From assembly GCA_900770945.1 (NCBI GenBank), contig CAAGME010000007.1, forward strand, positions 1-57,233: 57,233 bases of DNA, given 5' to 3'. The number at the start of each line of letters is the position of its first letter. Within the stretch, counting starts at the first letter, position 1. This DNA comes from Clostridia bacterium (GTDB taxonomy: Bacteria; Bacillota; Clostridia; Christensenellales; Borkfalkiaceae). The notes under the pieces were generated by a model that saw only the letters and a program-made list of their open reading frames with translations, did no database searches and had not been told where the DNA came from. Shown piece by piece: positions 16,301 through 23,314 of the stretch. The translations under genes were made by a program, and so were the position numbers.

Positions 16301-19300
16301 ACGTTTTCTCCGGGTGTGAATCAAACCTTCAGATTGAGCTTTCCAAAGACAATAAGAGCTTGAAGCTCAACACCGAATACAGCCTCGTTTTGTCGGCTAC
16401 CGGCGACACGATAGAATTCGCATACGGCTATATCGGAAAAGAAACTCTCGATCTCACTAAGTTGACCGATACCTTGAAGGTTATCAAGGCAAGCGCGTTT
16501 GCTTCTCAGCCTAACATTAAAAAGGTCGTCCTCCCCGCTTCTGTTACGACGATAGGCGATTTCGCGTTTGAAAAATGCGCTGCTCTCGAAACTGTGGAAC
16601 TCAGGACGAGCGGAAGCGATAATAAAGCTTCTTTGAGTAGTCTCGGTAAATACGCTTTCCAGGATTGTGTTTCCTTAAAAGCAATCGATTTGAGCGCAAC
16701 CGCCCTGACAATCATCAACGATTATACTTTTGACGGATGCTCCGCTCTTGCAAGCGTAACGCTTAACGAGGGCTTGACTCAGATAGGCAACAAGGTCTCC
16801 ACTACCGCGACCTCTTCTTCATACGGGGCGTTCCAGGAATGCAAGGCTTTAAGAGAAATTACCATACCCGCTTCCGTACAGGTACTCGGGGACGGCACTT
16901 TCAACGAATGCACTTCGCTTGTCACCGTTACTTTTGCAAAGGGTTCTCAGGTTACAACTCTCGGTTCGGTCGTGTTCTACGGTTGCACCTCGCTCAAAAC
17001 GGTTGTTTTGCCGGAAGGTCTCACTTCTCTCGGCACCGGAACGTTCTATAAAACGGGGCTTGAAGAATTCACCGTTCCCGCGGCGATAACCTCTATAGGT
17101 AAATCGGTTTTCTCCAACTGCAAATCGTTAACGTCGATAACCTTCCTCGGTAACGTGACCGAAATAGGCGACTCCGCATTCACCGCGACCGCACTCACCA
17201 CCTTTGATTTCTCGTCTGTTACGACTATAGGCGCAAGCGCGTTTAAGGATTGTACTCAACTTGTAGGTACGGTAACTGAGGACGGCAACGGAAAAGAAAC
17301 GGTTAACGCCATAGATTTGTCCGATGTTACGAAGCTCGGCGACAACGCTTTCTCCGGCTGTACTCTTTTGGAAAAAGTTAAACTCACCAAAGACGACGGT
17401 ACCGGTCTTGCCGTTCTTCCTAACGGTTTGTTCGAAAAATGCTCGTCTTTAACTCAGATTACTTTACCGTCCAACGTAACTTTCCTCGGTAAAAACACCT
17501 TTGCTTCGAGCGGCTTGACCTTGATTTACCTCCCGAAAGGAATAACTTCGATCTTGTCTGCAACGACTAAGAAACCGACCGTTTACGACAATACAAGCAC
17601 GAAAACATTCTATAACTGCGTTAACCTCGAAGCGGTTACGACCGAACTCGACGGTCAGATAACCAACGTTGCGGGTAACGTGTTCGAAGGGTGCGTATCT
17701 CTCGTCGACTTCGACTTTACGAATATCGTATACCTCGGCGGGAGCGCGTTCAAGGGTACTAAGATCGGTTACAAGGAAAACGAAAAAGGCGAAGCGTTGC
17801 CCGTCGACTATAAGCTCGATTTGTCGAAGTTAAAACAGACAGGCTCCAACGTCTTTGAAGACTGCAACTATATTGCGGAAGTTTCCTTCTCGTCCGTTTA
17901 CAGCAACGGTAGCGCAAGTAACGTATTCAAAAACTGCCTCGGATTAAAAACCGTTACGTTCGTTAAGACTACGGCTTCTCAAAAACTCGGCAGCGGTATG
18001 TTCGAGGGTTGCGTAAACCTTACGAATTTAACCTTACAACCTAACTTTACCGAAATCGGCATTACGGCTTTCAGATATACCGCTATTGCGAGCGTCGAAA
18101 TCCCCGCGAAAGTTACTTCGATAGGTACGTCTGCTTTTGCCGACAACGCCAACTTGAAAACGGTTACTTTTGCCGCTTCTACGTCGGAACTCACTCTTAA
18201 AGATTACGCCTTCGAAGATTGCGTCTCGCTTAAAACCATCGTTCTTCCCGAAAGATTGGTTAAAATCGGCGACTACGCTTTCCAGAACTGCAAATCTCTC
18301 AACGTAACCGAAGACGGCGTATTCGCATTACCGTCAAAGTTAGAGAGTACTTATAGTTCTTCTCTCGGCGTCGGCAAAGGCGCGTTCGCCGGTTGCGAAA
18401 CGATAAAGGAATTTTCAATCGCTTCTTCGAACGAATACTTCACCACCGTCAACGGTTTGCTATATACTAAATGCTACGGCACGAGAAGGAAGACGGATTA
18501 CTACATGTTGGCTGCCGTTCCTTGCTCCTATGAGAAAGCAATCACTCTTACGGCTGAAGACGGAGTAATTCCTTACGCTTTCAAATTCGTAAAAGGCATC
18601 AACGAAATTACCTTCGCGGAAGGCGTGACCGAAATTCCGAATACGATTTTTGCCGGATTCACCGGTCTTACTACCGTTAACTTGCCGAGCACCGTCGTGA
18701 AAATCGGCAACGGTTCGTTCAACGGCTGCACTTCCTTGAGAAACGTTAACTTGCCGGAAGGTCTCGAAAGCATCGACGGATACGCTTTCCAAGATTGCGC
18801 GGAACTCAAGATAATCGACCTCCCGTCGACACTTACTTCGATAGGTTCCGAAGCATTCAGCGGCGCGGGTCTTACTCAGGTAATTCTCCCCGCAAACCTC
18901 ACCTCTCTCGGCACTTCGGCTTTCTCTAACTGCGCTAACCTCGAAACGGTTGTTCTCAACGACTTGCTCGAAGCTCTCCCAGACAGCGTTTTCCAGGATT
19001 GCGTAAAACTTCCCGCAATCGACTTGAAGAACGTTACCTCTATCGGTAAAATGACTTTCAGCGGTTGTGTGACTCTCGCCAACGTTGATTTGACCGGAGT
19101 AACCGCTATCGGCAACAACGCATTCGAAAACGCGTTCACGGCTTTAGCCGCAGAAGCTCGTCCGGTAATTACGATTCCCGCTTCTATCGAAACGCTCGGA
19201 ACTTATCTCTTTAAAGGCGCAGCCGTAAAAGAAGTTAAGTTTGACGGCGTACCCAAAAAGGACGGCGTACCTACGCTGCCGATGTATATGTTCCAGAACA

Positions 19301-19896
19301 GCACGATCGAAAAAGTGGTTTTGCCCGAGGGTCTCGTAACCTTGGCGACCGGAACGTTTGCGGGATGCAAAAACGTCGATATAACCTATCCTGCGTCGCT
19401 CACGACTATCGGACAGTATGCGTTTAAGGAATATGAAGCGGAAACGTTTACTTTCCCGTCTACGGTAACTACTCTTGATTTGTACGTATTTGAATCGGCG
19501 AAGATCGACACCGTTGTTATCCCCGATACTATAACCACAATGAAAAATCAGGTGTTCAAAAATTCGGCTGTCAGAAAAGTCGTTCTCGGCAAGGGTATAA
19601 CTGTTGTCGGAATGATGACTTTCTATGAATGCCATGAGCTTGAAGAGGTTGTCTTGCCCGACACGATTAAGGAAATCGAATACAAGTCATTCTGGAATAC
19701 AACGAAGCTCAAAAAGCTTGTTATTCCCGCAGGCGTGGTGTTCGACACCGGTTTTTCCTCCGAATCTTTGTTCGACGGCTGGACGGAAGATCAGACCATC
19801 TACTGCAGAGGTCCCGAATCCGATATGGAAAATTGGGGTCCAAACTGGAGAGGCACCGGCAAGATGAAGGTCGTGTTCAATTACACGGGCGAATAA
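10360..19896 (+). CDS. Giant BspA-type leucine-rich-repeat lipoprotein (3178 residues)
   Basis: A cell-surface lipoprotein: signal peptide with lipobox MTAC (acylated C27). After a small beta segment (about 33-115) come two InlB-B/Flg_new-type repeats (about 120-185 and 195-265, each with F-x-G-W-x), several fibronectin-III-like units (about 265-660; LSWNPVADAYKYSLKING is typical), two more InlB-type repeats (about 665-820) and then a huge array of BspA-type LRRs (about 850-3140) with units such as TSIGKSVFSNCKSLTSITF. There is no C-terminal anchor; attachment must be through the lipid. Such proteins are linked to adhesion or ligand binding in other bacteria; the ligand here is unknown. Ribosome site AGGAGG. 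The reading frame is intact over 9.5 kb, arguing for selection. Confidence 0.93.
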   Translation: MKTKKYSLISLFALVMVVFFALAMTACIKKPTVTPTPDKGEAGVYYTYAKDGEWTVSLAEGKFTLTASGDTKFGSYVYADDKTITLTDTKSSSVISGTLENQKLILDYNGGKYLFNKKIDYVVTFTTSGDSFTQTVTNGKCAEKPADPAKDGYRFIGWYADEAFTAGYDFSSPITANTTVYGRMEKKEIGQKEYDVTFVVDGKTVKTEKTVNGVSYGLYTPTAEGKEFLGWWTSDFASAEKLTAKYNGEKLTADTTLYAVWKDSSKITVSARADKIEWTSAAPNITYNLKVTGPNGYQTSSRPQSTTADFDFSALEAGTYEVTVEYSTYIGKAYYKNKALAKVSGLKVIEPSILVFDSVENVDYYTVSVVCGNPEHSHTNFNNGKSTNFNFANCPMREDGIKFTVIAHAYGYADSLPATYTCLRSLGKIGGIEVTSDGDYVVWDTVAGATSYVATVSVNGKTYVKDLGGENLLSIADLTGSVEVSVVAKADGYNPSAAVKVTYTRNKLPSPTGIRVAEKRLYWNKVEGATGYVVNFNGTEYEVENGLTNYLLTEAIAATENTVYTVKVKAIAKEAANNSSYSEEVKMQLKVITGLKYTDGVLSWNPVADAYKYSLKINGKATTIDASAANSVALTFTRSGVNEVELAVIDGKNITSSYSKLNITAYGVYFDARGGSECKTVYLAVGDKLTLPETETEGYEFGGWYNLPGGPESNAKEYVDGQPLTTTGDIALYAYWTSRKYNVTLNVDGGAELEETIVKATYNGKYTLPVPSEVGSEREGMKFNGWYSNPNGAGIQYTDNEGNSLGVYRDSKDVTLYAYWVDIFAYTLERDLEVSGAQAYTVSKAPGFALVKKEEVVTIPAYYKGVRVQTVNAGAFKNCTNLTHIRIPNTVSVIETGLNGEISSAFEGCTNLVDVTVYEVEGFTGTPRYYSMKGILISNANDSKLSTIEFVPKGLTGSLVIPEGVQVIPEGIFASSKITDVVIPYTVKTIGKDAFKWNSSLINVVFEERPANYLELKKAENKDYDPAQDLGLTIARDAFSNSNYIENVELPAHLYSMDITSIPSTKLVAIVLGGKDGTKSTGGYYTLNNSVCIDGEGTEKKLFYFAKGITGEYVIPEEITTIGSLAFSGAKLSSVVIGENVTLIEAYAFSGTSDGKPIDANGEYSKTVNAYNEPPFKGSACTKLGKITFNGKIDSEHLVIKEGAFYGAASYNVPLSSLTLPANLAELGAYAFGDITGLTTVKVDIAIDVADSEKKYSNNAFATKNGAKAITSVTLGANVPSSFSVSNVLGSPKLASVTVDKDNANFYSDENGVLYDRVNKEDGSYDYSTAIKYYPKGKEGEFTIPSTVTTVEGGVFAGATKLTKITIHEGVSFIGASAFDGCTSLAEVVFSPSTKKDSEGKLIEVDLEIGDEAFATCKALTEIIIPGRAKKLGEYVFDGCSRLVTATFEEGVREIGDGVFKSCSSLVDVYFPASLEKFGTYDASGTLTGVSNAFKGCDSLENINVDKNNKTMMTESGLLYLIFETTTDAGEGKEPVKDVAYELIAAPLNKSGSVHIPAKTRKIWDYAFSDNTGITEITFGTDNKMAGTLEIGKFAFSQMAKLTSITLPEGLETIHTWTFYGAIRDEDNVLETIVIPYTVKKIDLLAFYSSTALKNVVFQPLPTVETEEERNALLKKYPLELVDGATSGSTKCGVFYYTMALEMVELPERTTKIGSAAFYKSGIKKVVIPSTVTTLETDAFLECSNLKEVVFAENSKLTAIPAKCFEGTAIESIVLPEGIKTISYAAFRNCKTLTSVTLPSTLQSLKGDYNQFTAKSIIGGGYTVTSKKNTTSIGETFKGCATLADVVFNAGCKLTVIEKSAFDSTGLTSIELPANITNVNDNAFSSAKTLETVVFKTYTLADVLAETGKTDEADLTDAEKAKIGKSDLTSVGKYVFANSGIKTVIFPETTAAKLTLGNTMFNRVTTLEKVGLPAQVASLENVFSGCESNLQIELSKDNKSLKLNTEYSLVLSATGDTIEFAYGYIGKETLDLTKLTDTLKVIKASAFASQPNIKKVVLPASVTTIGDFAFEKCAALETVELRTSGSDNKASLSSLGKYAFQDCVSLKAIDLSATALTIINDYTFDGCSALASVTLNEGLTQIGNKVSTTATSSSYGAFQECKALREITIPASVQVLGDGTFNECTSLVTVTFAKGSQVTTLGSVVFYGCTSLKTVVLPEGLTSLGTGTFYKTGLEEFTVPAAITSIGKSVFSNCKSLTSITFLGNVTEIGDSAFTATALTTFDFSSVTTIGASAFKDCTQLVGTVTEDGNGKETVNAIDLSDVTKLGDNAFSGCTLLEKVKLTKDDGTGLAVLPNGLFEKCSSLTQITLPSNVTFLGKNTFASSGLTLIYLPKGITSILSATTKKPTVYDNTSTKTFYNCVNLEAVTTELDGQITNVAGNVFEGCVSLVDFDFTNIVYLGGSAFKGTKIGYKENEKGEALPVDYKLDLSKLKQTGSNVFEDCNYIAEVSFSSVYSNGSASNVFKNCLGLKTVTFVKTTASQKLGSGMFEGCVNLTNLTLQPNFTEIGITAFRYTAIASVEIPAKVTSIGTSAFADNANLKTVTFAASTSELTLKDYAFEDCVSLKTIVLPERLVKIGDYAFQNCKSLNVTEDGVFALPSKLESTYSSSLGVGKGAFAGCETIKEFSIASSNEYFTTVNGLLYTKCYGTRRKTDYYMLAAVPCSYEKAITLTAEDGVIPYAFKFVKGINEITFAEGVTEIPNTIFAGFTGLTTVNLPSTVVKIGNGSFNGCTSLRNVNLPEGLESIDGYAFQDCAELKIIDLPSTLTSIGSEAFSGAGLTQVILPANLTSLGTSAFSNCANLETVVLNDLLEALPDSVFQDCVKLPAIDLKNVTSIGKMTFSGCVTLANVDLTGVTAIGNNAFENAFTALAAEARPVITIPASIETLGTYLFKGAAVKEVKFDGVPKKDGVPTLPMYMFQNSTIEKVVLPEGLVTLATGTFAGCKNVDITYPASLTTIGQYAFKEYEAETFTFPSTVTTLDLYVFESAKIDTVVIPDTITTMKNQVFKNSAVRKVVLGKGITVVGMMTFYECHELEEVVLPDTIKEIEYKSFWNTTKLKKLVIPAGVVFDTGFSSESLFDGWTEDQTIYCRGPESDMENWGPNWRGTGKMKVVFNYTGE

Positions 19897-19908
19897 AAAT
19901 CGAATTTT

Positions 19909-19946
19909 CTCGGTGTTCGGTGTATAAAGACAACCGAACGCCGAGA
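19909..19946 (+). terminator. Long hairpin after the giant gene
   Basis: TCTCGG-T-GTTCGGT pairs with ACCGAAC-G-CCGAGA, a stem of 13 Watson-Crick pairs plus one T-G wobble. No T-run follows; instead comes a second small palindrome (GAAAACGTTTTC). It may stop transcription weakly or protect the 3' end of the mRNA. Confidence 0.5.
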
Positions 19947-20048
19947 GAAAACGTTTTCCCTAACCTTAAACTAACCTTGTGTTCGGTTTACGCGGACACA
20001 GTGTTTGCTACGAAAAACAATTCAATAAAAACAACTAATGCCGAATTA

Positions 20049-20077
20049 TGTGAAAAATTTAGGAATTTTCGTATAAT
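20049..20077 (+). promoter_or_regulatory. Weak candidate promoter of the MoxR/vWA cassette
   Basis: TGTGAA (20049-20054), a 17-bp spacer and TATAAT (20072-20077). A second TATAAT at 20128-20133 has no -35 box. The 19947-20227 gap holds nothing else I can recognise except the hairpin at 20159-20188. Confidence 0.4.
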
Positions 20078-20158
20078 TTGGCATTATTTTTTTGAAAAGC
20101 GATAAAAAACGTTTTGAATTATCATAATATAATGGTAAAATAGTAACTAATGAATTAA

Positions 20159-20188
20159 CCGGTAAAAAAATACCGATGAGTTTTTTTT
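20159..20188 (+). terminator. Short hairpin with T-run before the cassette
   Basis: CGGTA (20160-20164) pairs with TACCG (20171-20175), then ATGAG and eight T residues. The stem is only five to six pairs, so it is weak; it could end read-through from the giant gene or attenuate the cassette. Confidence 0.4.
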
Positions 20189-20227
20189 ATTTTCGACGTA
20201 TTTTTTGTCCCGGTAAAGGAGTATGAG

Positions 20228-21379
20228 ATGGATTTGAATTCGGAAATCAAACGTTTCAGAAACAGATTGTCCAAAGAAGGCGTGATCAAGTCGGTTCTGC
20301 TCGGTTGCGGGTTCGCTCTCGCGCTGTCCGCCGTCGTTGCCGCCGTCTGCTGGTATTTCGGGCTTAACGCCCTGTTTGTCGCTTTGCCCGTGTTTATTAT
20401 CTCGGGGGCAGGGCTTACTGCTCTGTTGTTCTTTAAAAAATATCGTCCGACGCTTAAGTCCGTAGCGGCGCGCGTTGACGAACTCGGTCTTGAAGAAAGG
20501 CTGATAACCATGACGGAGCTTATCGGCAACGATTCGTATATAGCAACGCGCCAACGCGAGGACACTTTCGAAACCGTTAAAAAGGTCAACGAAAATCTTC
20601 TTCCGGTTGCCGTTTCCGCAACGCTCGTCGTGTGCTTTTCGCTCGCTTTTATTTTTGGAACGGGTGCTACCACGGCTTCGGCATTAGCCGCGTACGGGGT
20701 CATTCCGAGCGGTAAAGAGGCAATTGAAGAATTGAATAAAAAGCCGCCCGTCTTTTACGTTGCAAAATATAAGGCGGCGGAAAACGGAAAACTTGTTTGT
20801 CCGGACTTTACGCCTAATTCCGTAGATATCGAAAACAACGGTTACAGCATGAGCGACGACGGGGTCATTACCTTTAAGGGCGACGGGTCGGTAGAAGTTA
20901 AAATCGCCGAAGGCGTCGCCGGCGCGTACGTTTTTGCAATCCCCGCAAAAGGGTACGTTTTCGCAGGCTGGTCTGACGGGGTTGAAACTCCTTTCCGTTC
21001 GGATTTAGGATCTGCAAACATCGGGACGGTAACTGCGAATTTCGCTGAGGGCGACTTCGATATCGAAGCTTTCCTTAAAGACCTTGCAAACGGTTACGGA
21101 AAAGATTCCGATTCCCCGAATAAGCCGTTCGATTTAGGCGGCGGAGAATCGGGCGGTTCGTCTTCGGGAGGAGAAGGAGGCGGTACCGGCGGCGGCTGGG
21201 GAACAGCCAATAACGTTGTTATCGACGGTCAGACCGATTATTCCGACGTGTACAAGGATTACTCTTCTTCCGAACTTGACAGAATCAACAACGATCCGAG
21301 TATTCCGGACAGCGTAAAAAAAGCAATCAACGAGTATTTTAACGCCATAAAAACAAAAAACAATTCAGACGGCAAATAA
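20228..21379 (+). CDS. Membrane protein of the MoxR/vWA cassette with Gly-rich region
   Basis: A 383-residue protein and first gene of the cassette. Hydrophobic segments lie at about 22-45, 48-69 and 120-142; between the second and third is a cytoplasmic-looking stretch with RVDELGLEERLITMTELI, reminiscent of the N-terminal part of DUF4175-type proteins that also travel with MoxR genes (tentative). The exported part contains GYVFAGWSDGVETPF, like half of an InlB-type repeat, then a Gly/Ser-rich linker (about 300-325) and a charged helical tail. Ribosome site AAAGGAG. The MoxR gene begins 18 bases after the stop, so the two are probably cotranscribed. Function unknown; a scaffold or substrate of the MoxR complex is a guess. 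Confidence 0.7.
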   Translation: MDLNSEIKRFRNRLSKEGVIKSVLLGCGFALALSAVVAAVCWYFGLNALFVALPVFIISGAGLTALLFFKKYRPTLKSVAARVDELGLEERLITMTELIGNDSYIATRQREDTFETVKKVNENLLPVAVSATLVVCFSLAFIFGTGATTASALAAYGVIPSGKEAIEELNKKPPVFYVAKYKAAENGKLVCPDFTPNSVDIENNGYSMSDDGVITFKGDGSVEVKIAEGVAGAYVFAIPAKGYVFAGWSDGVETPFRSDLGSANIGTVTANFAEGDFDIEAFLKDLANGYGKDSDSPNKPFDLGGGESGGSSSGGEGGGTGGGWGTANNVVIDGQTDYSDVYKDYSSSELDRINNDPSIPDSVKKAINEYFNAIKTKNNSDGK

Positions 21380-21397
21380 TAAAAAGTGAGACATACC

Positions 21398-22396
21398 ATG
21401 GTTAACGAAAAAGATATCGAACAATTTTGCAAACAATGCACGGAAATATTCCGTCAGATTTCAAGAGACGTCATCGGACAAAAAGAAGTAGTCGAAAACA
21501 CCGTAATCGCAATGATTGCCGGCGGCAACGTTCTTTTGGAAGGCGTTCCGGGCGTAGGTAAGACGAGGCTTGTAAGAAGCTTAGGAAGAGTTTTCGATCT
21601 TCCGTTTTCCCGTATACAGTTCACGCCGGACTTAATGCCTGCGGACGTTACGGGTACAAATATAATCGTCAAGGACGAAAACGGTAACTCTTCTTTCCGT
21701 TTTCAGCCCGGTCCTATATTCAGCAACATAATCCTTGCCGACGAAATCAACCGTGCTACTCCTAAAACGCAATCCGCGCTTCTTGAAGCAATGCAGGAAC
21801 ATACCGTAACCGTAATGGGCGTATCGAGACCGCTTAACGAACCTTTCTTCGTTCTTGCGACTCAAAACCCGATAGAGCAAGACGGTACTTATCCGTTGCC
21901 GGAAGCTCAGATGGACCGTTTTATGTTCAAACTTCTGGTTCCGGATCCTTCTCTTGACGAATTGATGCAGATAGTTACGATGACGCAAAAGACAATGGCT
22001 GAAGTTGCCGAAAAGGCTTGCAACGGCGAAGAATTGTTGCGTATGCGTCAAACCGCTAACCAGATTCCCGTCGCCGACGAAGTATTGCGTTACGCAATGC
22101 TCATGACCGCCGCAACGCACCCGGACGGCGAATACGCCGCAGAAGGTGCCAAGAAGTATATAAGGGTCGGCGCAAGCCCCCGTGCAGGACAGGCTCTTAT
22201 CTCCGCGGCGAAAGTTCTCGCACTTATAAAGGGTAGGTTTAACGCGGCGTATACGGATATCGAACAGCTCGCTTACCCCGTACTCCGTCACCGTATCAAG
22301 CTCAACTTCGAGGCGATTGCCGAAAGGGTTTCCGCCGACGACGTTATCCGCATGGTGGTCGAAGAAGTTTCAAAAAAATACAAAAACAAAAAGTAA
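21398..22396 (+). CDS. MoxR-family AAA+ ATPase
   Basis: A 332-residue MoxR ATPase: Walker A GVPGVGKT (residues 49-56), Walker B ILADEINRA (D115, E116), the sensor-1 region VLATQNPIEQDGTYPLPEAQ and the C-terminal lid (about 245-330). MoxR ATPases act as cytoplasmic chaperones with vWA-domain partners to activate or insert metal cofactors or assemble envelope proteins. ATG 21398 is preferred over an in-frame GTG at 21386, which would add MRHT; neither has a strong ribosome site. It is followed at once by DUF58 and two vWA membrane proteins, the classic MoxR arrangement. No transglutaminase gene of the kind common in such operons is present. Confidence 0.94.
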   Translation: MVNEKDIEQFCKQCTEIFRQISRDVIGQKEVVENTVIAMIAGGNVLLEGVPGVGKTRLVRSLGRVFDLPFSRIQFTPDLMPADVTGTNIIVKDENGNSSFRFQPGPIFSNIILADEINRATPKTQSALLEAMQEHTVTVMGVSRPLNEPFFVLATQNPIEQDGTYPLPEAQMDRFMFKLLVPDPSLDELMQIVTMTQKTMAEVAEKACNGEELLRMRQTANQIPVADEVLRYAMLMTAATHPDGEYAAEGAKKYIRVGASPRAGQALISAAKVLALIKGRFNAAYTDIEQLAYPVLRHRIKLNFEAIAERVSADDVIRMVVEEVSKKYKNKK

Positions 22397-22414
22397 AATC
22401 AGGGTTGAATTTTA

Positions 22415-23314
22415 ATGAAAATCACTAAACTGAACGATGCGTTTTTTTCGCGCCTCGAAACGATGTCTTTGAATTTAAGATCGAATCTTTCGGGATATTT
22501 CGGCGGCAAACATCTTGTGTCTACTTACGGGCAGACTGTTGAATTTGCGGATTTTCGCGAGTATCAGCTCGGCGACGATATTCGTCGCATAGATTGGAAT
22601 TTGTACAGCCGTTTCGAAAAATTCTTTTTGAGGCTTTTTACCGACGAAAGACAAATGAACGTTCAGGTTTTTCTCGATTGTTCCGCGTCGATGGGTAAAG
22701 ATAATCCGGCAAAAGCCTCTTACTCCGTTGCGGCTGCCGCTGCGTTGGGCTTTTTGGCTGTTCAGAATATGGACAAGGTTACCTTCCACCTTATGAAGGG
22801 TAATTCCGCCGAAAACCCTTACGGCACGCTCGTCGGAAAAAATTCTTTTTTCCGTGCGATAGGTTCGCTTGAAGACGTTGTGTTCGACGGCGACACGAAT
22901 ATCGAGTCATGCGTAACAAGTTGCCCCGATATTACTTCCAACAACGGCTTAACCGTTATCGTTTCCGACTTTATGACCGAAACGGACTGGAAAAAAGCCG
23001 TTGATTATCTTGTTTACAAAAAAAGACAAGTTCTTCTCTTGCAGATTTTGTCGCCCGAAGAAATCGATCCTTCGTACGACGGCAGAGTTAATCTCATCGA
23101 TTCCGAATCGGTTGACGTTACCGACCCGAAAAACATGAAGATAAAAATTAACAAAAGCATGCTTAAAGCGTATGAAGAGGCAATGGCTGATTTTAAAGCC
23201 GATATAGCAAGCTATTGTTCAAAAAGGGACGTCGGTTATATTTCTTTAAGAACGGACGAAGAGATCGAGAGAGTGCTGTTCGGCGATTTACTTAAGGCTG
23301 GTATCATGTCATGA
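22415..23314 (+). CDS. DUF58 / von Willebrand-like protein
   Basis: A 299-residue protein with the DUF58 signature: FADFREYQLGDDIRRIDWN (about 50-68) followed by a vWA core beginning VFLDCSASMG (D88, S90, S92, a MIDAS-like DxSxS). There is no membrane segment, so it should be cytosolic and the partner of the MoxR ATPase. It overlaps the next gene by four bases (ATGA), indicating coupled translation. The known operon order moxR-DUF58-vWA-vWA supports the call. The client is unknown. Confidence 0.92.
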   Translation: MKITKLNDAFFSRLETMSLNLRSNLSGYFGGKHLVSTYGQTVEFADFREYQLGDDIRRIDWNLYSRFEKFFLRLFTDERQMNVQVFLDCSASMGKDNPAKASYSVAAAAALGFLAVQNMDKVTFHLMKGNSAENPYGTLVGKNSFFRAIGSLEDVVFDGDTNIESCVTSCPDITSNNGLTVIVSDFMTETDWKKAVDYLVYKKRQVLLLQILSPEEIDPSYDGRVNLIDSESVDVTDPKNMKIKINKSMLKAYEEAMADFKADIASYCSKRDVGYISLRTDEEIERVLFGDLLKAGIMS

